Origin: Epiperipatus broadwayi
Lineage: Eukaryota; Onychophora; Udeonychophora; Euonychophora; Peripatidae
Assembly (NCBI GenBank): GCA_028023455.1
Contig: JAQFVV010012510.1
Location: 1,905,420-1,969,419, forward strand
Length of the DNA stretch: 64,000 nucleotides
Reading direction: 5' to 3'
In this document: positions 23,430 through 34,247 of the stretch, in pieces
How positions within the stretch are numbered: the first letter of the stretch is position 1
Layout of the letters: the number at the start of each line of letters is the position of its first letter
Notes under the pieces: model-generated
The model's database searches: none
The model's input: only the letters and a program-made list of their open reading frames with translations
What the model was told of the DNA's origin: nothing
Translations under genes and position numbers: made by a program

Positions 23430-25197
23430 AAAGTGATCATTAAAAAAAATCAATAAAAAAAAATTACCTTCATTGGAGACTAATATAATTTTGGTGAGAA
23501 AAACAACCTTAATAAATGAGCATGAAAACTTTGCTCATTGTTAACAAAAAAAAACCTCCTTCATTATTTGAATCGAGTTTCTACTATGGAAAAGAAAAAT
23601 CTTTCAATCATTTTTTTTTCTTTATTGTTGCAACTTATTATTACTTTTTTCATTAACTGAAATTTTTGGTATAAGGATTCATAAAGTAGAATGTCCATTT
23701 GCATTTTTTTGTCTTCGACTTTGTTTTCCCATTGCTGCTTCCCAGTTATATTTTCTGGGATCTGCAGGTATGTAAGGTTTTAAATGCCTTGCATTGTAAG
23801 TCCCTTTAATTCCTTGTTCATCCTCTAATACAAAGGCATTATTTCCATACCCCTTCTGAAGGGTATATGGCCCATGGTACAATGGGAAGAACTTTTTAAA
23901 TTCTTTCCGGCCAGTATTGCTGGGCTTGGGTAACCCAGAGCCAGACTTTTTTTCCTTCCCAAAATTGATGGTACTGGGCAGGTCCCCTCCTTTTACAAAT
24001 TGTTGCCATGCATGCTAATCATAATCATGCAACTTTCTGGGTCTCTTTCTGGATTGACCTAGGTTTCTTCCATGTGCAATGGTATTTTGAAAAGGTTTGG
24101 ACAGGGCTTTCCTTGATGGAGCCTTCTTGGGGTAAACCTGGTAGACTCATTTACAGAATTATTAATGTAGTCCACAGTCTCCTCAGTTTTGTTTACCCAT
24201 TCCCTGTGATTGGTAGATGTGTATGTGCGAAATAATCTGTTTATCTCCCTCATTACTTTTTTGCACAGGTTTGACGGGTTTTTTGATGGATGCAAGTTGA
24301 TGGTTCAGCCCCTGTTTTTCAACCCAGTTCTTCCACTCCTCAGAGGTGAAGGTTGAGCCATAGTCTGGGAGAATAGTGCAGGGCTTTCCCACTTCTGGGA
24401 ACTGTCATTCTTGAAGGATGCATATTGTTCCCCTTGAATCCGCTGCCCTGACAGGGTAGGCTTGGACATATTTGGAAAAAACATCATACATGACAACTAA
24501 ATACTGGAACCACCAAAATTTTGGTAAGGGGCCATAATGGTCAATTGCCAATAACTCATTTGGATGTGATGCAAGGATAGGATTAGTGATCCCTGCATAT
24601 GATTTGTTTGGTGGTTTGTGTTGAGTGCAAATGTGGCATTTCTGCAAGTCTTACAGGATTTGAAAATACATCCTAGGCCAGTAGAACTGGCACCTAAGTG
24701 CCTCCTCTGTTTTTCAGGGTCCATAGTGCCCCAATGCCTTATGTCCATGTTCGATGATTTGGCTTCTTAACATGATGGGGGCCAATATCTTCCAGGGACT
24801 ATCTTGGCTCCTTGTTTTTATTTGTAGAATCCCTTTCTTTAACCTATATTGTTGGTATTGCTTGGTATTGGGGTCACCTTGATGTACTTCTTTTAATTTT
24901 TTTTATAATCTCATTGTACTGCAGTTCATTTTCCTGCCATTCCCTTATGTTTTTTAATTTGGATTCTAAGGTTACTTCTCCGTTAGTCAACATGATTTTT
25001 GCAGCTTGGTCTGTTAGCCCAGAATTTTCTATGTTCATGGGTACTGGGTGGCAGCTTAAAATATCAGCCATGATGTTTTCTCGACTGGAACAGTACATGA
25101 TACTGTATTGACACTGTTGGAGGATCAAGCTTCATTGAATCAGTCGGTCATTGGTGAGAAAGCTTTTATTTAGAAATTCAATACATTTGTGATCAGT
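23430..25197 (-). pseudogene. Ty3/gypsy pol fragment: end of RNase H, integrase
   Basis: Read on the minus strand from 25197 down: RNase H tail with LTDHKCIEFLNKSFLTNDRL and SRENIMADILSCHP (about 25197-25040). Next comes the integrase zinc-binding remnant CHICTQHKPPNKS (about 24640), then core segments with AIDHYGPLP and VMYDVFSKYVQAYP, then LPDYGSTFTSEEW, spanning the first two acidic catalytic residues. A GPY/F-like C-terminus with YHGPYTLQKGYG and ARHLKPYI lies at about 23880-23760. Several frameshifts and a stop in RNase H show it is dead. Gag, protease, most of RT and the primer-binding site are gone: the 5' LTR joins directly to RNase H at about 25198. Confidence 0.9.
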
Positions 25198-27091
25198 TAG
25201 AGAGGCTGGGTTTGAAGACCAGGAGACAGCTGTATGGTCATCCACAGCACATCAACCTCATAAACCTCACCTTCCACAGGGAGTAGTATCTGATTATGAA
25301 TGATTTTGAAAAGTAGGATGGGAGCTTCAGACTTCTGACATCCCCAATGACAAAGACATAAAGAAATGGAAAAAATAAAATATCAGGATAAAAGAAAATG
25401 TATGCCAGCAATGTTATTGGACATCAATATAATTTTTATAATATAATTTTCATATAATATTATTTTAAAGCTTGGAAATGGTCTAACCTCTTGTGCCATA
25501 ACCTGTTTTCAATTCTGAGTCATTTAACGGATCATAACGAATAATAACTCGTTTATTTATAATATTAAATTGGCAAAATTTATATTTAAGTTTGATTCCC
25601 ATATACGTATTAATTGCTAGGATTAGCCCTCAGGCAGCAGCAAGAAAAGGTGGGATAATTATATTAAGGTTCACGATCTTTTAAAAATGAAAATTTAAAG
25701 ACAAATTCAAAACAGTAAATTTAGCAGAATTCATCCACAATAAAAGTTTTAATTGACTTCAAGAATAATGAATTTAAAATGAAACCAAACTCATGAGCAA
25801 TTTCTACTTAACATAAACAAAACTTTATTGATATGTTTTAAATGAAGCCCCGCTTCCTTCCAAATTAAACAATTATTTTTCCCCTTTTCCACACTTGTGA
25901 GTTTGGGGATTTTGGCATATTAAAGAAAATAAATTATATCTATACATTAAACAAAATACATGAAATCTTAATGGAACTGCACAAAGTTATATATATGTGA
26001 GTTCAAGCATTAAAGGTAAGTTGAAAATACATTACATTAGTAAGGGATTATAGAGAGAGAATTTAAGAGCAAAATTAGCAGAAACATAAGTTAATATCTG
26101 AATTAAAATACAAATGTTTAACTACATCTTATTAGAAACTACAAAAGGAATTTACGTATTAAGGTAGCTCTATATTACATGAGGTTACCTCCGCATAGCA
26201 AGTACATGTAGAATAAGTAGTCAATCAGTTGGGTCATCATATACGGCCAGTCAGATGGATGGAACATGGCGGCAGCAAGCAGACATATAGACAGTTCTCC
26301 AAGAGAAAGAGAGAAAGGTGAAAGATTCCTCTATTCAAACTTCATAGTGCAGAACTTGTGTTGGCTTCTTAAAATTTATTTTACTGAAAGTAATTAAACT
26401 GAAAAATAACTAAACTAACTCCACTGAAAAGTAACTAAACTCAACTGACTGAAAGGTAGCTAAAAACTCCACTCAACTGACTTCTTTTATTCTATGGGCC
26501 CCTTTTATACACATTAATACCACCAAGAATGCAATCTCAGTTGCTCACAGCTATCTCTGTAATCTCTTGATTAAATAAAAAACATTTAATTAGTAAAATA
26601 TTTTAAAAACAGATAAGGCTCGAAATACCATTGTAGATATTTTTAAAGATTTGAAAACAACTAACAAAAAACTTGCTTTTGATTTTAATTAAGATTTATG
26701 ATTTTAATTGATGAAAACGATCTGAATCTAGATAAAGATTATTTCAGTATTTTGAGCCTTCCCCATTTTTATTGTTGTTACATTCCAATACCTTAATTAA
26801 ATACACATATATAAAAAGATATTTACAATTATATAAGGAAATGTTTAATTTTCAGCAATAAGTATTGATAAAATTATTGCTTTGTTCATATATATATATA
26901 TATGCATCATGCAAACTGGTGTTTCACTTTACTAAATATAATTAATTTTACTAATTTCTGTAATCATTATGCATACAGTGTGTGGGTGAATGGCATATAT
27001 TTATGGTGAGGTCTGAATTTCAGGCCTCACAGGAGGAGGTTAGTGTAGATGGTGAAGCATGAAGCTCGATGATGATTAGACATCTGCTTCA
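25198..27091 (-). mobile_element. Right (5') LTR of the gypsy element, insertion-free copy
   Basis: About 1.89 kb, colinear with the left LTR but lacking its TTAA-flanked insert. The right edge is ATTAGACATCTGCTTCA at 27091, followed by ATATATATG. The left edge at about 25198 abuts RNase H codons directly, with no primer-binding site, so a deletion has removed the 5' half of the internal region. The two LTRs differ by many substitutions and small indels, indicating an old insertion. Confidence 0.85.
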
Positions 27092-27935
27092 ATATATATG
27101 TATATATATGGTTCTCATGAAAACAAATATTAATAAAATTCATATAAAGCATTTATTATGTATATGCCATATAAATATTAAATATATGCATTAAAACAAA
27201 AAAATTGAAATAATACCTGAAGGATGGGTGGTATGCCATGACAACTAAAAAGAAAAAATGAAAAACAACAAATGTGTACACCTTAACTTTTTTTTTAAAG
27301 TTAATTATTTGAATTTACCTTTTTTATTATATATTTTTCTTTTTATTATTTTTTTAAAATCAACAGTTATTTTAAAAGTTTAGGTTTAATGTTGCTTGAA
27401 TCCAATTAACATGAATGTTGATTTTTTTGTTGATGAACACTGAAACTTTATAAATAACCAAAGTTAACATTTCTTAAAGCATCCATCCTCTCTGCTTGTC
27501 AAACTAAAATGAACTAACTGGGATAGAAAAGTTATTTCAGATATTTTTATCATTAGAATTCTCATCTTAATCTTCAAAACAGGTATAGCAATTCATTTTT
27601 AAAATAATTTCTTTCTCATTTCAGGTGCACACTTGTTGATAATTTTTTTCTTCAGTTGGTAATTAGTTGGAGAGAGATAGAGCAAGAGCAGTCAAATCTC
27701 TCAGCTAATAAATCTTCTCTAGCCAATCATTTTTACCAATACTTAATCCAGATAAAGCTCCATTAATTAAAATTTAGGCAGAAGAAAATGATAACAAAGT
27801 TTGTTATTCCTGTTCAACCAAAACAATTGTCAATAATACAAGCATAGTCCCTTTTTTCCCTTGTTGTATCATTAGTTACTACAACAATCCAGTAAACATC
27901 ACATGATCATCATTTCTTATGCTTGCTTATAACTT
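27092..27935. other. A+T-rich sequence, no gene seen
   Basis: No supported coding or RNA feature. ORFs are short and low in complexity. Confidence 0.4.
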
Positions 27936-28087
27936 ATTAAAACAAGCAAAACTCACTATACATAGTGCTGGGATATTGGATGAGTAGGCACAAGATGAAG
28001 AATTTATGCACAAGCCTTCTGGCACCCATTGATTATTCTAGCTTTCTGTGAGTGACAATATGTATAGTGAGTTTTGCCTGTTTTAAT
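27936..28087. mobile_element. 152-bp short inverted-repeat element (MITE-like)
   Basis: The left end ATTAAAACAAGCAAAACTCA continues CTATACATA. The complement of the right end is ATTAAAACAGGCAAAACTCA plus the same continuation. This gives roughly 29-bp terminal inverted repeats with one mismatch and about 95 bp between them. There is no coding capacity. Just outside, near-identical CAATCCAGT stretches occur on both sides (about 27885 and 28091). The superfamily cannot be assigned. Confidence 0.75.
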
Positions 28088-29851
28088 TACAGCAATCCAG
28101 TTTACACTTTCACAAGACAATAACTGTTTAAAATTGATTGTTAATATAACTTAATATTTTAAAATTTTCTTTTTTATATTTTATAATTGTTTCAAAAATA
28201 AATAAATAAATAAATGACTAAACCTTATAGATATCTAAAATAAATCTAAACAAATACATACAATAAATAAACACATTTGTAAATCATAAATCTTTTTTTA
28301 ACACTCAAATAATAATTTTATACATCATTATATATTATGATCATTAGTATATCCCAAAGTGATTTTCATTTAATTTGTTTACTTACTCTGCATATATTAT
28401 TATCATTTCCAAATCTACTATCACAGATAAATATATATCACAAAAGTGGGAGGAAATGAAAAATAATAACAAAAACACACAACAAAATCAAATGAAGAAA
28501 AAAAATGTAATGTTTTCTATGACAATCTTGAAAAATATTGCAATATATATAAAGATTAAAAAAATCAATTCTATAAAGAAAATACATATGTCAAACTAAG
28601 TAAGATATCCAATATCTTTTACTAATAAATAATTCAAACTTTATGCTAATTAAAAATAAAATATTTCTGTTTTCTTTCATTCCCTTCTTTTATTATATAT
28701 ATATATATCATAATTAACTGCAAAGATGGATCCTCCCAATCTTTATACTATATAAAATATACTAATCTGCATTGCAATCTATGTTTTGACCACCTCTTAT
28801 AAACATTTTAAATGTTTATTCCTATTAATATATATAGATCTATATTTATAATTTGTTTACTAAAATAAATAAATAATAATAGCATAAAAATTCATGAAAT
28901 AAATTTATATAGTATTTTTTAACATCAAAATATTTTTGTTCTTTATAAATAATTCAATGTAACTTTTCTCCGCTACTTTCAATTTATTTAATATTTTTAT
29001 GTAATTTGCCTATTTCATCGTATATATTTTAATTCTTCTACATCCTTTATTATTTTTTAAAATAAAAATCAATTACAAATAATTAACATTTTAAAAATGT
29101 TTACAACAACTGCCTATTTACCAGATTTTTACCATTATTTTTATTTAAAACTGGTTTTTATCTTTCAATATACAAATATTTTTAGTCACCATTTCTACAC
29201 ACCCTTCAATATTTTTATAATTTTTACTTCAAAATTTAAATGCTTAATACTTTTATATGTAAATACTGATAATATTGGAGTTTCTATTCTTTAGATATTG
29301 TGTCATTTCTAGTTATTAGTTAAGTTTTTGTTGTTCTTAAATATGGTTTAAAAAATTGACATATGATAATAAAAAAGAGAAATTAGAAAATACAAACAAT
29401 ATTCTTATTTTAAATTGTTTAGATTGTAAAAAAGATAAACATTTCTTAGAAAAAAACCCAAAAATAAATTAAAACACTAGATTGAAATGACAATTAAATG
29501 ATAGAAATTTCATTATATATTTACTTATAAATTATTTATGTAGTTAGAATTTAATAATTCTTATTTACTTATGTTTACTTTAGAGTGTCCACGTGGTCTC
29601 CCTGGATTTGCCCCAATTTTATCCTTCTTGCCTCAGTATCCCAACATATTTTTAAGGACAGTTAATTGTCCCAGTTTTTTAACCATTCATTTAATTATTT
29701 TTTTTGTTTCTTAACTTTATATTTAATATTTATTTTATAATTAATTTTTTAATTGGTTAATCAGTAATTTTCCTGAAATGGAAGGTGCACCAATGGAAGT
29801 ATCTCCCATTATTTTGGTACATTAGTAATACGTGATTTGGGTACTTTGGTC
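28088..29851. other. A+T-rich sequence, no gene seen
   Basis: Predominantly A/T homopolymer runs and short AT and AAAT repeats. ORFs at 28375 and 29097 are Asn/Lys/Ile/Tyr/Phe-rich translations of A+T-rich DNA and are not supported as genes. Confidence 0.45.
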
Positions 29852-30760
29852 TTATTCCTGCTGTGACATATTACTCTGTTGATGTATTATTCTTAAGTTT
29901 GCAATATGTTTAAAATAACTCCTCCAATGAATACACAGACAAACTTAAAACATAAAATTTGCCCACAGATCCCATGGAGGTGTTATTTTAAACATATCAC
30001 AAACTTAGAATAGTATGTCACAGGGAGTAATATATAATATGAAAGATTACATCTAAAAAAATAATTGAGATATATATTCACTATAAAAAAGGGGGAAAAA
30101 GACATTACAATACTAAATAAAAGAAGTACTTGTGAGTTGTGTCTCTTTATTATAGCACTACGTGCCGGTAAAGCCATCTTTCAAATCTAGAAAACAAAAA
30201 CAAGTAATTTCAAATAATGGTGAGATATATTCATTATGGAAAAAGGAAAAATATGGAAAAGAACCCTGAAACATATTTTAAATGGTGATCTGTAACAAAG
30301 ATTTAGATTTCCTTATTTTTTAAACCTAAAAAAAAAAGGCGAACTGTAAAATAAAAGTTGTATGCTTATCTAAAAAGGGTGAACTGTAAGTTTAATCTTA
30401 TATTTTAAATATCTTTTTTTAAAAAAACAACAACACAAATATAACAATTTTTAATGTAAATGTATATAAAATTTAGTAAAAGAAACAAAACAAAAATCTA
30501 ACAACTTTTATCAGTAAATGTATTTTTTTTAAAAAAAAATTACATGTTGCGATATATTTATATCGCATAGAGAAAAAAGTTACAGTGATAGCACAAAATC
30601 TCACAGGTTAGCACATTTTACAACTTGGTGATGTGTATATATGTTAAAGTTGATATGAATTAATCATGCCAGGCTTTGATTGCTATGACATTGTGATAAA
30701 TTTTGAATAAATATTATCAGATGAAAACATTACCAGAGTAATATGTCATAGCAGGAATAA
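29852..30760. repeat. Candidate non-autonomous element with outer and inner inverted repeats
   Basis: Outer arms: TTATTCCTGCTGTGACATAT at 29852, continuing TACTCTG, pairs with the complement of 30734-30760 over 27 bp with one mismatch. Inner arms: about 29883-29926 pairs with about 29975-30021 (shared AAGTTTG-ATATGTTTAAAATAAC core) with about 50 bp between. No transposase is encoded and no target duplication is clear. The nesting suggests either one element with subterminal structure or two related fragments in opposite orientation. Confidence 0.5.
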
Positions 30761-30964
30761 TGCTGAAATATTGTCTTTTGCTTTTGTTTATATTATGAAA
30801 TGAATATATTTTTAGTAATGTAAATATGATTATATGTTTTGTGATTTTTTTTAAATTTCATACTGAAATTTACAATAAACTGCAATGAAGTTTTTTTTTG
30901 GTCATGTGTCCCCATTAGGCCCTGTGGAGATATGGACAACTAGTTCAGTTGGAATTTGATAAAT

Positions 30965-31340
30965 CATATGGGTCTGAGACTTGTACATTTATTAGAACAG
31001 CAATGCAGAGACTTAAGACCACTCAAAGAAATATGGAGATGTATGTTGGAAGTAACAAGAAGACATTGAAATGCAATACATGGGTAAGAGAAAAACGGGT
31101 GTTACTGACATCATTGAAAGAATTAAAAGATTGAAGTGAAGTTGGGTTAGATGTATTCCTAGAAGAGATAATAGATGGACAATTAAAATATTAAACTGGA
31201 TTCCAAGAGAATGTAAAAGATCCAGAAAGAGACCACATGTGAAATGGATGAAATAAGAAAGTGTGTAGGAGTGATGTGGAGAAGAGAGGCTAGAGATTAA
31301 AAATGGATTGAACTTGGAGAGACTGATGACTGCCATTATG
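30965..31340 (+). pseudogene. RTE/BovB-like LINE 3' fragment, plus strand
   Basis: It encodes degraded pieces of the RT C-terminal region shared with six other copies in the window: GSETCTFIRTAMQRLKTTQR, then a frameshifted block with WIPRECKRSRKRPHVKW and CVGVMWRREARD, ending at GATTGAACTTGGAGAGAC. It lacks the usual TGATGA tail. It is 5' truncated, as is usual for LINE copies, and non-functional. Confidence 0.85.
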
Positions 31341-32724
31341 GTCTCTACAGCTATGGTAGTTCAAGCATGGTATGTGTCACACTACATTTTATAGTGTACA
31401 ATTAGTTCTTGATAGCATGGTTGATGCCTACGTAACATGCATACCTTTAAGAGAATGATATATGATGTCTTATAGTTACATGAACAGAAATGAGTTAGAA
31501 CTAAAATAAGCTCCGTGATGATCTGATAATAGTTAGGTGATTAAGTAATCGATGTGATAGGTAAAAAATATAATTGATTAATTATAATTTGAATTTAAGT
31601 GAATTTAAGTATTACAGACAAGACATTCTTAACTATTTTAAGTGATTGTAAATTTAAGCCAGACACTGAACTCTATGATACTTGTGATCTGATCAGTACA
31701 AGATTCAATTGAATTAAGAAATATAAAAATAAAATATGTGATGTATTCAGTTTGCTAAAAACTACTGAGTGTTGAAAATATTTCCAATAATCTTTTTTTG
31801 TTATAAAACTTTTTTAGTGCCCAATAATTTTTATGAAGTTTTGCTACATAATATTAAATGTTTGTGGTTTATATGCAAAATAATACTTTAGTTATTTATT
31901 TAAGTTTAATATTGAATTAGCTTTTTATTTAGCCCCAGCCCCCCCCCCCCCCCCCCCTGTAAAAAGTTTAGGACATAAGCTTCATTTTATTGATTGTTTG
32001 ACAACCAGAAAATACTTCATAAATTAAATAATTTTCTGTTGTTGTCAGATATATTTAAATTTGGGATGGTTCTAAATATAGTTCTAAGGTTACTATTGAA
32101 TGGCTACATGCTCTATATAATGTAATTCCCATGTAAACTATGAATAAGATTTATGTAAAGTATCGATTGTAAATCATGGTTATGCATACTTAAGAATGAC
32201 AAAGATAATAAGAACAACTTAAAATATTGTACTATTAGAAAGAGTAGGAAAGAAAATCTATTGTGTGTGGGTGTGTGCAAGGGGAGTTGAAAAGAAGAAG
32301 GCTTAATTACTAAAAATAGAATTTTTAGCTTTGAAGTTGTGAATTATTTATTTATTTAAAAATGTATTAGTTTACAATTATTTAATTAAGAAAGGATACA
32401 AAGCTTCTATTTACAAAAATATATTACAGAGTTTAATTAATTTATGTTGAAATTGATGTTATTTTCTCTTTTACAAATATTTATATACATTCATGATGCA
32501 AAGAGCTTCATTAAAAATATTGTACTACTAGAAAGAGTAGAAATAAATATATTATGCGTAGGGAGAGTTAAAAAAAGGAAGGTTTAATTACTGTAAATAG
32601 GTTAGAAAAGGAATTTCCGGCTTTGAAATTGAATTTTTTTTGTGTTTATTTAAAAATTTATTAGTTTACAATTATTGAATTAAGAAAGGTTACAAAGCTT
32701 TAGTTTAATTAATTTATGTTGAAC
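31341..32724. other. A+T-rich spacer with a 19-C homopolymer
   Basis: An uninterrupted run of C lies at 31939-31957, striking in this A+T-rich context. Two segments of the spacer resemble each other (TACTAGAAAGAGTAG... with GGCTTAATTACT, about 32229-32340 and 32522-32640), indicating a local direct duplication of about 110 bp. No gene is seen. Confidence 0.5.
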
Positions 32725-33031
32725 GCAATGTATGGGTAAGAGAACAAACAGGTGTTACTGACCTCACTGAAAAAATTAAAAGACTGAAGTGGAGTTGGGC
32801 TGGACATATTGTTAGAAGAGATGATAATAGATGGACAATTAAAATTTTAAACTGAATTCCAAGAGATTGTAAAAGACCCAGAAAGAGACCACATATGAGA
32901 TGGATGGATGAAATAAGAAAGTGTGCAGGGGTGATGTGGAGGAGAGAAGCTAAAGATAGGAAAAGATGGATTGAACTTGGAGAGACCTTCATCCTGCAGT
33001 GGATTGATAATGGTTGATGATGATAAGTTAT
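32725..33031 (+). pseudogene. RTE/BovB-like LINE 3' fragment with TGATGA tail, plus strand
   Basis: It begins inside the codons for NVWVREQTGVTDL and continues through LKWSWAGHIVRRDDNRW, KRPRKRPHMRWMDEIRKCAG and RWIELGETFILQWIDNG, ending with GGTTGATGATGAT. One internal stop replaces a tryptophan codon. The short TGATGA tail marks the true 3' end of the family and is shared by the copies at 33787, 36790 and 46218. Confidence 0.88.
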
Positions 33032-33786
33032 TTTCTCTTTTACAAATATGTATACACCTTCATGATGTGAAGAGCTTCAATATTTTATGAAGCAGTTCTA
33101 CATTTGAGATTCTAGGTTAAATAATTAATAATGGTGATCTCGAATGGAAGCTGGTCAATTGTTATTCCCTTGTTGTAGTTCTTACTTTTCTCTATAGCTT
33201 AATTATTCCAATATGCCTTTAAAGAAGAGGGAGATGTTTTTATATTATAAGTATATACACCTTTATTAATAATTCATATGATAATTAAAAAGCCTCGATT
33301 TTCTCTACTATACCCATGATTTGTGGTTTGTTTTCAGATTACGAATAGGTTTATTACTTGTTGTTTCAAGAAAGCAGGTCATAGCGACCTAGATGCACAT
33401 CAAATTGTGGTTGAAAAATGGGTAATTGTCTATTCTAATGGTTAATAATTAAAAATTAATCGGACAAATATTATTGCACTGACTCTAAAAAGTAAAAAAC
33501 AAACAAAACATTATTGAATTATTATTATTATTTTTATGTTTGTTTAGCCCACGATTATTTTTGCTCTTTTTGCTATATCTTTTTTTGTAGTTGTTAAAAT
33601 TTACTTTTAGGAAATGTCTGAGCTTTATATTTTAGAAATTATATTATTAGGCAAAAAAAGAGAAAAATATGAAATGCAACGAAAGATTTATGTTGTGAAA
33701 CATTTAAAAGATAGATAACAAAATAGAAGCTTCATACTCACACATATATTTTATTCCACGTGTATGTATAAAAATATTAATATTAT
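33032..33786. other. A+T-rich spacer, no gene seen
   Basis: Nothing supported; ordinary A+T-rich sequence between two LINE fragments. Confidence 0.4.
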
Positions 33787-34247
33787 ATATCATCATCAAC
33801 CATTATCAATCCACTGCAGAATGAAGGTCTCTCCAAGTTCAATCCATCTTTTCCGATCTTTAGCTTCTCTTCTTCACATCACCCCTGCACACTTTCTTAT
33901 TTCATCCATCCATCTCACATGTGGTCTCTTTCTGGGTCTTTTACAATCTCTTGGAATCCAGTTTAAAATTTTAATTGTCCATCTATTATCATCTCTTCTA
34001 GCAATATGTCCAGCCCAACTCCACTTCAGTCTTTTAATTTTTTCAATGAGATCAGTAACACCTGTTTGTTCTCTTACCCATACATTGCATATTCGATCTC
34101 TTCTTGTTACTCCCAACATGCATCTCTTCATACTTCTTTGAGTGGTTTGAAGTCTCTGCATTGCTCTTCTATTAAGTGTCCAAGTCTCAAATCCATAAGT
34201 AAGAACTAGAAAAACACATTTATTAAAAACCTTCCTTTTCAAACATA
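33787..34247 (-). pseudogene. RTE/BovB-like LINE 3' fragment, minus strand
   Basis: The minus-strand frame from 34242 is open for 122 codons: KRKVFNKCVFLVLTYGFETW, LNRRAMQRLQTTQRSM, MLGVTRRDR, RLKWSWAGHIARRDDNRW, IPRDCKRPRKRPHVRWMDEI. The element's 3' terminus (complement AATGGTTGATGATGAT) is at 33787. The usual CPVLTYG pattern here reads CVFLVLTYG. It represents the C-terminal tail of the RT protein only and is 5' truncated. Plus-strand ORFs over it are antisense shadows. Confidence 0.9.

Noticed and set aside
20840-27096. Target-site duplication for the gypsy element (AATAT or ATATA candidates)
   Set aside because: The candidates either require non-TG...CA LTR ends or do not match on both sides; in A+T-rich flanks such matches are expected by chance.
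28375-29294. ORFs of 74 and 65 codons
   Set aside because: Asn/Lys/Ile/Phe/Tyr-rich translations expected from A+T-rich DNA, with no domain or conservation evidence.
33764-34209. Plus-strand ORFs of 125 and 67 codons
   Set aside because: They are antisense to the minus-strand RTE reverse-transcriptase tail, which has recognisable family motifs.
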